From Psychromarinibacter halotolerans (lineage in GTDB: Bacteria > Pseudomonadota > Alphaproteobacteria > Rhodobacterales > Rhodobacteraceae), in contig NZ_JARGYD010000011.1 of assembly GCF_029168315.1 (NCBI RefSeq), positions 62,001-126,000 on the forward strand: a stretch of DNA of 64,000 nt, read 5' to 3'. The stretch's first letter is position 1, and each line of letters starts with the position of its first letter. Of this stretch, positions 25,136-33,961 are shown one piece after another. The position numbers and the translations under genes are program-made. The notes below the pieces were generated by a model. It made no database searches and was not told the DNA's origin. It was given only the letters and a program-made list of their open reading frames with translations.

Positions 25136-27649
25136 TCAGGAACCGTCGACCTCTGTCGGCAGCAGCCCGGCGGCTTGGATGCCGCGTTTCTCGGCGCTGG
25201 TCAGGACCGCCTCGCGCAGGGCGCGGCTGCGTTCCAGCAAGCGCCAGAACCGTTCCTCGTCCAGCACCAGCAGCGTGGTCGGCGCAATGGCCCGGACGTC
25301 GGCGCGGCGGGCCCTGTTGGTCAGGATCGCCATCTGGCCGAACATCTCGCCCCGGCCCAGCCGCCAGCTTTGCCCGGCGCTTTCCAACTCGACCGCGCCC
25401 GACGCGATGAAGAACACGCTTTTGGCCGCGCTTTCCTTGCGCAGCACGGCCTCGCCCGCATCGACATGGCGCGTGGTGATGGACCGGCCCAGACGCTTCA
25501 TGTCGCCCTCGGCAAGGTCCGCGAACAGCGGAAACTGCCGCACGAAGGACGCCCGCTGCACCGCCACATCCAGCCGCGGGCGGACTTCGGCGGCGGTCCG
25601 GCGCGTCGCCAGTTCCTGCATCAGGGCGGTATAGACCTCGGCCCCAATCAGCCCGTCCTCGCGCATCGCCACGTATTCGCGTTCCTCCATCCGCAGCGCG
25701 GTGCGGCGGATGAAACGGCGTTCAAGTTCCTCGGCATAGCCGGGATACTGCAATCGCATCCCCTCAAGCGCGGTTTCCACCGCCTCGATCCGCCGCGACA
25801 ACAATTCGTGCAGCAGTTCCGCGACCCGGCGGCCGTGGATGCGCCGGATACGGCCGTCGATGAAGCTGCCAAGGTCGCGCAGGATCAGCCGCTGCGACAG
25901 CAACAGCTCGAACCTGTCGGCGGTCATGCGGGCCAGCGGCGCCGAGATCCCCAGCCGCCCGTGCAACAGGACCGCGGCCCGGAACGCCTTGCCGTAGGCG
26001 ACGCTGCGCCGGGCGGCCCGCTGATAGCCGCTGCGGCCCATCGTGCGGGCCCCTTCGATCAGGCGGTCGGCCTCTGACAGCACCAGTTCCGCCATCCGGG
26101 CAGAGATCGTCCGTTCGCGCACTCGCGCAAGGATGGTATCACGCTCGTGGCCCGCCAGTGCGATCAGCCCCAGCGCGATGCGGTCCCGGTCAAGAATGTC
26201 GGCGTTTTCCTCGGCCGTCTTCACCGCGACGTCCAGCCGCTCGCCGAACCGCTTGGCCTCGGACCGGACCGTGTCGCGGTTCAGGTCATAGTTCTCGGTC
26301 GACCGCGCCACATCCTCGCGCACCGTCTGCAACGCCACGGCCACGACCTGCCGCGACAGCGCCTCGTCGATCGGCGACAGCCGGTCCAGCCCCAGCTTGC
26401 CGATGACCCAGCGCAGGGTCGTGCCCTGCACCAGCAGCGTGAACAGCGTGAACCCGGTGGCTAGGATACCGACCAGCCGCTGGATGTCGTCCGGCACCCG
26501 CACGCTTTCGGTCACCGCCAGCGCCAGCGCCAGCGTCACCGCCCCGCGCAGCCCGCCCCACAGGATCGCCGCCCGGTACGGACGCTCGACCACCGGCGAC
26601 AGCTTCACCGCCGACAAAAGCGGCATCAGCCCGAACAGGATTGCGCTGCGCGCCACTACGGCGGCCACCACGACGACGCCGACCAGAAGGAAATCGCCGA
26701 CGCGCACCTCTTCCAGCAGGCGCGGGATCAAAAGCGCGGCGAGGATAAAGATCAACGCCCCGGCCCAGTGCGCCAGCACGCCCCACAGTTCACGCAGGTT
26801 CGCCCACGCCTGCGGCGGCAGACGGCCCGGCGCGGTCAGGTTAAGCGTCAGACCCGCCGCGACCACGGCGATCACCCCGGACGCGCCGATGCCCTGCTCG
26901 GCCACGATATAGGCAAGGTACGGCAGCGCCACCGAGATCGAGATCTGCGCCAGTTCGTGCCGCCCGAACATGGACATCACCCAGACCGCGATCCGCGCCG
27001 CCAGCCAGCCGGTCACCGCGCCGCCCGCCACCAGCATCGGGAACCGGGCCAGCGCGTCGCCCAGCTCGGGGTCCGGGATGCCCAGCATGACGAACCCCAT
27101 GAACAGCCCGAACAGCGCGATGGCCGCGGCGTCGTTCAGCAGGCTTTCACCCTCGATGATCCGCGCCAGCCGTCGCGGGGCCGAGATCGAGCGGAAGATC
27201 GAGACGACGGCGGATGGGTCCGTGGTGGACACGATCGACCCGATCAGCAGACAGGCCGCAATCGGCAGCGCGCTAGCCCACGACAGCGCGACGCCGACGG
27301 TGATCGTCGCGACGACGACGGCCACCACTGCCAGCACGATGATCGGCACCCAGTCGTCCAGCATCCGCCGCAGGTTCATCCCCAGCGTCGCCTGAAACAG
27401 CAACGTCGGCAGGAACACGTAAAGGAACACGTTGGACCGGATCGGCAGCCCAAGGATCGCCTCTGCCACCGGGTTCAGCGCGTCCGTCAGTTCGGTGCGC
27501 AGGAAAAAGGTCGCCCCGGCCCCGATCAGGATGCCCAGCACCGCAAGGATCACACTGTACGGCAGCCTGACACGCGCGGCGAACGGCTCTGCGATGCCGA
27601 TGACCACGAACAGCGACGCGATGACAGTGGTGACAAGGATGATGTCCAT
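25136..27649 (-). CDS. CPA1-type Na+/H+ antiporter with cyclic-nucleotide-binding domain
   Basis: An 837-residue protein with three parts. Residues about 1-415 are a 12-13-segment CPA1 exchanger (SIVSTTDPSAVVSIF and IEGESLLNDAAAIALFG carry the essential acidic residues). Residues about 420-690 are a long, charged cytoplasmic helical region. Residues about 697-815 are a cNMP-binding domain (FPLFADLAEGDMKRLGRSI, VLRKESAAKSVFFIASGAVELE, GRGEMFGQMAIL). The architecture resembles plant SOS1. Whether the domain really binds cAMP is unclear, since the phosphate-binding cassette is degenerate (GEMFGQMAILTNRARRADVRA). It ends 18 bp from the converging lyase gene. Confidence 0.93.
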   Translation of the reverse strand: MDIILVTTVIASLFVVIGIAEPFAARVRLPYSVILAVLGILIGAGATFFLRTELTDALNPVAEAILGLPIRSNVFLYVFLPTLLFQATLGMNLRRMLDDWVPIIVLAVVAVVVATITVGVALSWASALPIAACLLIGSIVSTTDPSAVVSIFRSISAPRRLARIIEGESLLNDAAAIALFGLFMGFVMLGIPDPELGDALARFPMLVAGGAVTGWLAARIAVWVMSMFGRHELAQISISVALPYLAYIVAEQGIGASGVIAVVAAGLTLNLTAPGRLPPQAWANLRELWGVLAHWAGALIFILAALLIPRLLEEVRVGDFLLVGVVVVAAVVARSAILFGLMPLLSAVKLSPVVERPYRAAILWGGLRGAVTLALALAVTESVRVPDDIQRLVGILATGFTLFTLLVQGTTLRWVIGKLGLDRLSPIDEALSRQVVAVALQTVREDVARSTENYDLNRDTVRSEAKRFGERLDVAVKTAEENADILDRDRIALGLIALAGHERDTILARVRERTISARMAELVLSEADRLIEGARTMGRSGYQRAARRSVAYGKAFRAAVLLHGRLGISAPLARMTADRFELLLSQRLILRDLGSFIDGRIRRIHGRRVAELLHELLSRRIEAVETALEGMRLQYPGYAEELERRFIRRTALRMEEREYVAMREDGLIGAEVYTALMQELATRRTAAEVRPRLDVAVQRASFVRQFPLFADLAEGDMKRLGRSITTRHVDAGEAVLRKESAAKSVFFIASGAVELESAGQSWRLGRGEMFGQMAILTNRARRADVRAIAPTTLLVLDEERFWRLLERSRALREAVLTSAEKRGIQAAGLLPTEVDGS

Positions 27650-27791
27650 GACGCGGGAATAGCAGAAGTTTTCCCGGATGCACCTTCGTTATGGCGCCGC
27701 CGCGTGACAAGGCCGTGTTCCGGGCGGAGAAATGGCCGCACAGTGCGCGCGCGACGCAAATCGTGGCGGCATCCCGCGCGGGTTGGCGGGG

Positions 27792-29066
27792 TCAGGCAGA
27801 GGCGATTGGCCGGACCGGACGCATGGCCCTCCGGTCCCCGAGCCCGATCCGCATCGCGCTATAGCGGGTCAGCAGTAGGGTCTCGACCCACAGTCCATTC
27901 GCACGGATCATCTCGTGCCGGTCCAGCAGGATGTTGTAGTAATTGGCGATGCGGCAGTGCTGCCGCTGCTGAAGACCAAAGCGGTCGACCAACCGGCGCG
28001 CCGGCACCAATCGCTTCGGCGCGGTTTGCGGAAGCGCGATCCGGTGCTGCGGCGACAAAAGAAGTTCCCGGGTTGGCAGGTTCGTCCCGAACCGACCGGG
28101 CGGGATGCGCAGGGGCTTCATCTTGTGGGCGCCACTCGGGAACCGGTAGGTGTGCGAGACCAGACGCCGCACGGGTTGCGGGCCGCGATCATGGGTCAGA
28201 ACCAGTTGGCCCGGCGCGAGGCTTTCGATCCTCCGCTCCCCGCCAAGGGTTGCAATCCGCGTCCCTTTCACAAGACAGACCGGGCCGGTATTGAAGACGA
28301 ACTGCGCCGGCGCGGCCGAGCCCACGGGATACCACTTGATCTGCGTGACGGAACCGTCCGGGAAGGTGATCAAGGTCCCAAAATTTCCATCGTCGGCCAG
28401 ATAGGGCTGCAACTCTGCAAAGGTGTTGATGCCGGGGTAATTTACCGAAATCAGGTCGCCGTCGCCCGGGGTGAAATCATCGATGATCACCGTGCCACTT
28501 CCGGCGTTCGCGACAAAGACGTCCGCGCCCGCACCGCCAAGAACTGTGTCGGTCCCTGCGCCACCGACGATCGTGTCGGCCCCGCCCTGACCGTAGATCA
28601 GGTCGTTGCCGTCATCGCCAAACAGCAGGTCGTCGCCGTCATCGCCATAGATGTCGTCGTCGCCCGTGCCGCCGTGAACCGTGTCCGCGCCGATACCGGC
28701 GTAGACGGTGTCGTTGTCGGCACCACCATCGAGGACGTCGTTTCCAGCGTTGCCGTATAGGGTGTCGCTGCCGGTGCCACCCGAAAGCGTGTCGCCCCCG
28801 GCCCCGCCCAGTACGCTGTCAAGCCCGTCGTCCCCGAATAACAGGTTGCCGTCGTCGCCACCCTCAATCGTGTCGTTCCCGCCGCCGCCGGTGACGGTGT
28901 TCAGCCCGCTCCCCGCAACGATCGAGTCGTTGCCGAGCCCCCCGTCGATGCTGTCATTGCCTGACTGGCTGGTGATCGTATCGTCGCCAGCCCCGCCCGA
29001 GATGCTGTCGTCGCCCGAGGTCCCGTCCAGACTGTCGTCGCCGCTTCCGCCTGAAACCGTTGCCAT
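27792..29066 (-). CDS. RTX calcium-binding protein with Hint domain
   Basis: A 424-residue protein. From residue about 6 to 195 it consists of RTX nonapeptide repeats (GGxGxDxUx, for example GGAGDDTI, GDDGNDLIYG), which bind calcium and direct type I secretion. A short linker follows (DFTPGDGDLISV), then a C-terminal Hint-type domain starting at Cys263 (CLVKGTRIATLGGERRIESL) of the kind common in Rhodobacteraceae RTX proteins; it keeps the autoprocessing-type cysteine. No N-terminal signal peptide is seen, as expected for type I substrates. ATG at 29066 follows GGGAAAA; another ATG lies 9 codons upstream. No type I secretion genes are nearby. The function of the cleaved product is unknown. 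Confidence 0.9.
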   Translation of the reverse strand: MATVSGGSGDDSLDGTSGDDSISGGAGDDTITSQSGNDSIDGGLGNDSIVAGSGLNTVTGGGGNDTIEGGDDGNLLFGDDGLDSVLGGAGGDTLSGGTGSDTLYGNAGNDVLDGGADNDTVYAGIGADTVHGGTGDDDIYGDDGDDLLFGDDGNDLIYGQGGADTIVGGAGTDTVLGGAGADVFVANAGSGTVIIDDFTPGDGDLISVNYPGINTFAELQPYLADDGNFGTLITFPDGSVTQIKWYPVGSAAPAQFVFNTGPVCLVKGTRIATLGGERRIESLAPGQLVLTHDRGPQPVRRLVSHTYRFPSGAHKMKPLRIPPGRFGTNLPTRELLLSPQHRIALPQTAPKRLVPARRLVDRFGLQQRQHCRIANYYNILLDRHEMIRANGLWVETLLLTRYSAMRIGLGDRRAMRPVRPIASA

Positions 29067-29239
29067 GTTTTCCCGTCGAATCGTGCAGGACAAGGCCCCG
29101 GCAGTTAGACGGCCGGAAACCTCAGCGTTTCATGTCCAAGGACAAGCACACAGGTTAGGAAACTCCGCCTAAGATCCGGTAAAAAGACGGCGGTGCGTCC
29201 ATTTTCGCGGCAAGCACGCGCAAGTGCCGCGCGAGACGT

Positions 29240-29256
29240 GTTTCATATACAAACTT
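29240..29256. promoter_or_regulatory. Putative IclR-regulator site before the GMC gene
   Basis: GTTTCATATACAAACTT matches 15 of 17 positions of GTTTCATATTCGAACTT, one arm of the inverted repeat at the IclR promoter (minus strand, 38899-38883). It lies 62 bp upstream of the GMC oxidoreductase start and is followed by TTTACATACG, an imperfect mirror of its CATATACAAA part. This suggests the GMC-RidA pair belongs to the IclR regulon. Confidence 0.55.
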
Positions 29257-29268
29257 CGATTTACATAC

Positions 29269-29297
29269 GGGGCGAAGCGCCCCAAAGTGCGAAGCAC
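29269..29297 (+). other. Two small hairpins in the GMC leader
   Basis: GGGGCG-AAG-CGCCCC (29269-29283) and GTGC-GAA-GCAC (29287-29297) lie between the putative regulator site and the GMC start at 29318. Both would form in the 5' leader of the mRNA and could affect its stability. There is no T-run, so they are not classical terminators. Confidence 0.4.
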
Positions 29298-29317
29298 CAC
29301 ATTCGGAGCTAAGTGAA

Positions 29318-30886
29318 ATGTACGACTTCCTTATCGTCGGCGCCGGGGCAGCGGGGGCGGCGATGGCCGCTCGTCTGACGGATGGCACCGACAAGACCGT
29401 CCTGCTGCTGGAAAGCGGGCCCGACTATCTCAGCGCGGACCAGCCGGACGAGATGGCCAGCCCCAACCCGTTCAACCTGCTGCTGCCGCGCCGCTTTCAG
29501 GAACAGTACATGTATCCCGACCTGATGGCCCGGCGCACCGCGCGGCAAGAGCATCGGATCTACTGGCGCGGCAAGGGCGTCGGCGGCTCGACCGCGGTGA
29601 ACGGCCAGATCGCGATCCGCGGCCTGCTGCACGCTTTCGACCGCTGGGAAAGCGACGCGGGCTGCACCGGATGGGGCCGCGAAGGCGTGCTGCCGTTCTT
29701 CAACCTGCTTGAAGACGACCCCCTCGAGGCCGCCTATCACGGACAGGGCGGCCCGATCCCGATCTTCCGGATGCCGCAGGACAACTGGGGCGCCGTCGAC
29801 CGCGCCCTGCGCGATGCCGCGCTAGAGGCCGGGCATCCGTGGAACGACGATCTGAACGCGCCCGACACCGAGGGCGTATCGTGCTATCCGATCAACAACC
29901 GTGACGCGCGGCGGGTGTCGACCAACGACTCGTATCTCGAAACCGCGCGGCGGCGGAACAACTTCTCGATCCGCTGCGGCGTGACGGTGGACCGCGTGCT
30001 GCTGGACGGCCGTCGCGCCACCGGCGTGCGCGCCATCGTCAACGGCGAGCCGGAAGAGTTCCACGCCGAAACCGTCATCCTGTCCGCCGGGTCGATCCAC
30101 ACGCCGCCGATCCTGCAACGCAGCGGCATCGGTCGCCCCGAAACGCTGAAGACGCACGGCATCGCGCCCGTCGCCGACCTGCCGGTGGGCGAGGATTTCT
30201 TCGACCACCCGTTCTGCCGCTTCGAGCTGAAGCTGAAGGACGAACACCGCGCCCGCGACGTGAACGCCCGCCACACCAACGCCTGCGTCCGGATGAGCAC
30301 CGGCGTCGAGGGCGCGCAGGCCGATGACATTCTGTACGTCGCCATGAACCACGGCGGCGTGGGTGTCGAAAGTGACAGCGACAGCGCCCAGTTCGGCGCC
30401 GCGATGGTAAACAACATCCTGATGGACTGCGCCAGCCGTGGGTCCGTGACGCTGTCCTCGGCCGATCCGTTGATGCAGCCGGTCGTCGAAGAGAACATGC
30501 TGGACGACGAGACCGACCGCGCCCAGTTCCGCGCCGGGTATCGTCACCTTGGGTCGCTGGTGGCGCTGGACCCGATCCAGTCGATCTGCGACGACGTCAC
30601 GCTGGGCGACAGCGACCTGCCCTTGGGCTGGCTCGACGACGCGTCCGAAGACGAGCTGGACGACTTCCTGCTGGAACAAAGCTCGGACGCGCAGCACGGC
30701 ATCGGCGGCTGCCGGATGTCGGGCAATGGGTCCGGCGTGGTCGACCCGTTCTGCCGGGTCGAGGGGTTTCAGGGGCTGCGCGTGGTCGACGCCTCGATCA
30801 TACCGCTTGACTGTCAGGCCAACACCAACCTGACTTCGATCATGATCGGCGAGAAGATGGCCCGCGCCATTCTCGACGGCCACTGA
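29318..30886 (+). CDS. GMC-family FAD-dependent oxidoreductase
   Basis: A 522-residue glucose-methanol-choline oxidoreductase. The FAD dinucleotide fold is at the N-terminus (LIVGAGAAGAAMAARL, then LLLESGP); the signature regions are RGKGVGGSTAVNGQIAIRG (about 87-105) and TVILSAGSIHTPPILQRSGIG (about 255-275). The C-terminal end has QHGIGGCRM and the closing ANTNLTSIMIGEKMA with the active-site His/Asn region. Members oxidise primary or secondary alcohols of sugars, polyols, choline or amino alcohols to aldehydes or ketones; the substrate is not evident. It is followed 25 bp later by a RidA-family gene. ATG at 29318 follows CGGAG. Confidence 0.92.
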   Translation: MYDFLIVGAGAAGAAMAARLTDGTDKTVLLLESGPDYLSADQPDEMASPNPFNLLLPRRFQEQYMYPDLMARRTARQEHRIYWRGKGVGGSTAVNGQIAIRGLLHAFDRWESDAGCTGWGREGVLPFFNLLEDDPLEAAYHGQGGPIPIFRMPQDNWGAVDRALRDAALEAGHPWNDDLNAPDTEGVSCYPINNRDARRVSTNDSYLETARRRNNFSIRCGVTVDRVLLDGRRATGVRAIVNGEPEEFHAETVILSAGSIHTPPILQRSGIGRPETLKTHGIAPVADLPVGEDFFDHPFCRFELKLKDEHRARDVNARHTNACVRMSTGVEGAQADDILYVAMNHGGVGVESDSDSAQFGAAMVNNILMDCASRGSVTLSSADPLMQPVVEENMLDDETDRAQFRAGYRHLGSLVALDPIQSICDDVTLGDSDLPLGWLDDASEDELDDFLLEQSSDAQHGIGGCRMSGNGSGVVDPFCRVEGFQGLRVVDASIIPLDCQANTNLTSIMIGEKMARAILDGH

Positions 30887-30911
30887 CGACACGACACGAA
30901 GGACAATCGCA

Positions 30912-31370
30912 ATGGACGCCTACGAACGGCTGAAGGCGGCGGGGATCGAGCTTCCCCCCGCGCCGAACCCCGCCGGGACCTATATCCCCGGCAAGATCAT
31001 CGACAGCTTCATGTACCTGTCCGGTCAGGGCCCGCGTAAGCCCGACGGCACGTTTCACGAAGGCAAGGTCGGCGGCGAAGTCACGCTTGAGGAGGCCAAC
31101 CGCCACGCGCGCGAGGTCGGCATTCAATTGCTGGGCGTCGCACACATGCTGGCGGGCGACCTGAACAAGCTGGAAGCCGTGAAGGTGCTGGGCATGGTCA
31201 ACGCCGTGCCAGAGTTCCGCGACCACCCGAAGGTGATCAACGGCTGTTCCGACCTGTTCATCGAGATCCTCGGCGAGCGCGGCAAGCACGCGCGGTCCGC
31301 CGTCGGCATGGGATCATTGCCGAACTACATGACCGTCGAAGTCGAGGTCATTTTCAAGATCCACTCGTAA
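30912..31370 (+). CDS. RidA/YjgF-family protein
   Basis: A 152-residue Rid-family protein. RidA enzymes hydrolyse reactive enamine/imine intermediates released by PLP enzymes such as serine/threonine dehydratase. The conserved C-terminal region with the catalytic arginine reads KHARSAVGMGSLPNYMTVEVEVIFK. The protein is longer than archetypal RidA (about 128 residues), with an N-terminal extension (MDAYERLKAAGIELP), as in the Rid4-7 subgroups where activity is less well established. It shares a probable operon with the GMC oxidoreductase and is close to a serine/threonine dehydratase gene (37774-38715), a functionally sensible partner. Confidence 0.9.
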   Translation: MDAYERLKAAGIELPPAPNPAGTYIPGKIIDSFMYLSGQGPRKPDGTFHEGKVGGEVTLEEANRHAREVGIQLLGVAHMLAGDLNKLEAVKVLGMVNAVPEFRDHPKVINGCSDLFIEILGERGKHARSAVGMGSLPNYMTVEVEVIFKIHS

Positions 31371-31377
31371 CGCATTG

Positions 31378-31407
31378 CCCCGGCGCGGTTTTCCACGCCG
31401 GGGTTTT
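31378..31407 (+). terminator. Intrinsic terminator after the RidA gene
   Basis: CCCCGGCG (31378-31385) and CGCCGGGG (31396-31403) form a perfect 8-bp stem with a 10-base loop, followed by TTTT. It starts 8 bases after the RidA stop and lies in the short gap before the converging aldehyde dehydrogenase gene. Confidence 0.8.
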
Positions 31408-31412
31408 CCGGT

Positions 31413-32933
31413 TCAGACCGCGATGTCGACGACCATCGTCTTCAGGTCGCACATCTCCATCAGGGTGTGCCGACCGCCGGCCCGGCCCAGCCCGCTTTGC
31501 GTGCCCGACGCGCCGCCGGCGGGCACGTGCGGCTCCCAATAGCTGCTCATCTCGTTGATGTTGACGATCCCCGCCTGCAGCTTCTCGGTGAACCGATAGG
31601 CCGCTGCCAGCGACCGCGTGAACACCGCCGCCGACAGGCCATAGGGGCTGGAGGCAGCAAGGCGGAACGCCTCGGCCTCGTCCGCGAAGGTCAGCACTGG
31701 CACCACGGGGCCGAAGCTTTCCTCGCGGTTCAGCAGGCTGTCCGCGTCCAGCCCGGTCACGACGGTCGGTTCGAAATACAGGTTGGTGGGCAGCCCCTTG
31801 GCCGGACCGCCCCCCGCCAGCACCTTGGCGCCGCGCGCGCGGGCGTCATCCATGTGCGACTGCATCTTGTCCAGAGCGGCGGCGTTGTTCAGCGGACCCA
31901 TCGTCGTGCCCGCATCGAGCGGGTGACCAAGGCGCACGTCGCCTGCCGCCTGAACCAGAAGCGCGACGAAGCGGTCGTGCAGGCTTTCATGGACCAACAC
32001 CCGTTCGGTCGCCGTGCAGATCTGCCCCGCGTTCCCGAAGGCCCCGGCGGCGACGCGCTTTGCCGCCAGTTCGACGTCGGCGTCTTCCAGCACGATGGTC
32101 GGGCCGTTGCCGCCCAGTTCCAGCAACAACGGCTTGCCCGCCCCGCGCCGGGCGATGGTCATGCCGGTGGCGGTCGAGCCGGTGAAGCCGATGGCGTGAA
32201 CGCCCGGATGCACCACCGTGGCGTCGCCCACCTCTGCCCCGTCGCCGGTCACGAGGTTCAGCGCGCCAGCGGGCAGCCCCGCCTCGACCAGCACGCGAAC
32301 CAGTTCATAGGCCACGAGGGAGGTCGAGGGCGCCGGAACCCAGACCACCGCGTTGCCGGTCGCCAGCGCCGGGCCGAGGTAATACAGGCACGGCAGCGCC
32401 AGCGGGAAGTTCCACGGGGTGATGATCCCGAACACGCCTTTCGGCTGCAGGAAACTGTGCGCCCGCTTCGTCGGATCGGCCAGCGGGATCACCCCGGTTT
32501 CCATCCACTTGATCTGCTCGGCCGCGTTGCGGAACCCCAGCGCGGCGGCGCCCAGTTCACCCTTCGCCTCGGCCAGCGGCTTGCCCTGTTCAAGGCTCAG
32601 AAGCGGAGCGATCTCGTCGGCGGCGGCGTCGATGGCGGCGGCCATGTCCATGCACAGGGCCGCGCGGGCGAAGGGGCCCATCTCGACCAGTTCGGCGCGC
32701 GCGGCCTCTGCGGCGGCCACCGCGCGGTCCACGTCGTCGGCGGTGCCCAGCGGGACGTGGCCCAGCGGTTCGCCGGTGGCAGGGCTGTCGATGCGCAGGA
32801 AGCGCCCCGCGCCGTCCTGCCACTGGCCGCCGATCAGGTGACGCGCGGCAATGCCATCGCCGGTGGGTGCGGCGTCGATCGCGATGCCGCGCAGGTGCGG
32901 GCCGTCCGCCCGCGTCGAGAACTGGACCGTCAC
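31413..32933 (-). CDS. NAD(P)-dependent aldehyde dehydrogenase
   Basis: A 506-residue aldehyde dehydrogenase: cofactor-binding region TPWNFPLALPCLYYLGPALATGN, GFTGSTATG, catalytic glutamate in LLLELGGNGP and catalytic cysteine in GNAGQICTATERVLV. The start is GTG at 32933, preceded by AAGGAG 8 bases upstream; no ATG fits the conserved N-terminus. It most resembles succinate-semialdehyde/lactaldehyde/glycolaldehyde-type enzymes, but the substrate is uncertain. It is the last gene of the operon that begins with the serine/threonine dehydratase, 45 bp after an ABC permease gene. The GMC oxidoreductase converging on it could supply the aldehyde. Confidence 0.92.
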   Translation of the reverse strand: MTVQFSTRADGPHLRGIAIDAAPTGDGIAARHLIGGQWQDGAGRFLRIDSPATGEPLGHVPLGTADDVDRAVAAAEAARAELVEMGPFARAALCMDMAAAIDAAADEIAPLLSLEQGKPLAEAKGELGAAALGFRNAAEQIKWMETGVIPLADPTKRAHSFLQPKGVFGIITPWNFPLALPCLYYLGPALATGNAVVWVPAPSTSLVAYELVRVLVEAGLPAGALNLVTGDGAEVGDATVVHPGVHAIGFTGSTATGMTIARRGAGKPLLLELGGNGPTIVLEDADVELAAKRVAAGAFGNAGQICTATERVLVHESLHDRFVALLVQAAGDVRLGHPLDAGTTMGPLNNAAALDKMQSHMDDARARGAKVLAGGGPAKGLPTNLYFEPTVVTGLDADSLLNREESFGPVVPVLTFADEAEAFRLAASSPYGLSAAVFTRSLAAAYRFTEKLQAGIVNINEMSSYWEPHVPAGGASGTQSGLGRAGGRHTLMEMCDLKTMVVDIAV

Positions 32934-32977
32934 GGGTCTCTCCTTCGTCGTATGTCTTTCGGGGGTCCGGCGGCGCG

Positions 32978-33949
32978 TTACGCCGCCCGTGCCAGCCGTG
33001 TCTTGGCCAGCGTCATGCCGCTGTCGGCCAGCAGCGCGACCATGATGATGGCGCCCTTGTACAGCTCTAGACTGGACGGGTCGGTGCCAAAGATCCGCAG
33101 CGCCGTGGTCAGCAGGCTGACGATCAGCGCGCCGACGATGGTGCCCCAGACCGTGCCGCGCCCGCCGAAGATCGACGTGCCGCCCAGAACCGCCGCCGCG
33201 ATGGCGTCCAGAAGCAGCGTGGTGCCGCCAAGGTTCGGCGTCACGATCGGCACACGGGCCACCATGACCAGCGCGCACAGGAACACGAACACGCCCGACG
33301 CGGTGTAGACCAGCACCGTGTGCCGCGCGATGGGGATGCCCGCCAGTTCAGACGCGGCGGCGTCGGACCCCAGCGCGTAGGTGCGCAGCCCGAACCGCGT
33401 GCGCCGCAGCAGGAATGCCGCCCCCACCACGATCAGCGCGGTCAGGAAGATGATGTTCGGCAGGCCCAGCGTGCGGGTGACGCCGATGAATTGCAGGACC
33501 GGCTCGCGCAGGATCAGCACCCCGGACGAGGCGACGGCCAGTGTCGCGCCCTGCAAAGCCACCATCGCCGCGAGCGTGGTCACGAAAGGCGGGATCTTGA
33601 GATAGGCGATCACCGCGCCGTTCAGCGCGCCAATCGCCGTCATCGCCACCAGCCCGGCCAGCAGCGCCAGCCCCAGCGGCACGCCCGCCGCCTTGAGCGA
33701 GGCCATCAGCACGGCGCAGAACGCCACGCCGACGCCGGTCGACAGGTCGATCCCGGCGGTGATCAGCACGATCATCGCCCCCAGCGCCAGCACCGCGATG
33801 GGCGTCGCCTGACTGACGATGTTGATCAGGCTTTGCCCCGAGATCACGCGGGGGTCCAGGATTGCGAACACCACCAGCAGAACGGCCAGCAGGATCAGCG
33901 GCGACAGGTCCAGCAGGCGGCGGACCAGATGTGCGCGGTCATGGGTCAT
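32978..33949 (-). CDS. Sugar-type ABC importer permease (RbsC family)
   Basis: A 323-residue inner-membrane protein with 8-10 hydrophobic segments and the RbsC/AraH motifs MIVLITAGIDLSTGVGVAFC (about 58-78) and GGTSIFGGRGTVWGTIVGAL (about 252-272). It is the second permease of the transporter encoded by 32978-37667; together with the permease half of the fused protein at 33962 it would form a heterodimeric channel. The start at 33949 is 12 bp after the fused gene stop. Confidence 0.93.
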   Translation of the reverse strand: MTHDRAHLVRRLLDLSPLILLAVLLVVFAILDPRVISGQSLINIVSQATPIAVLALGAMIVLITAGIDLSTGVGVAFCAVLMASLKAAGVPLGLALLAGLVAMTAIGALNGAVIAYLKIPPFVTTLAAMVALQGATLAVASSGVLILREPVLQFIGVTRTLGLPNIIFLTALIVVGAAFLLRRTRFGLRTYALGSDAAASELAGIPIARHTVLVYTASGVFVFLCALVMVARVPIVTPNLGGTTLLLDAIAAAVLGGTSIFGGRGTVWGTIVGALIVSLLTTALRIFGTDPSSLELYKGAIIMVALLADSGMTLAKTRLARAA

Positions 33950-33961
33950 GTCGGTCGCTCC

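Noticed and set aside
28440..29060. Short tandem repeats that could be mistaken for a CRISPR or satellite array
   Set aside because: The repeat unit translates in frame to GGxGxDxUx RTX nonapeptides with variable codons and no spacers.
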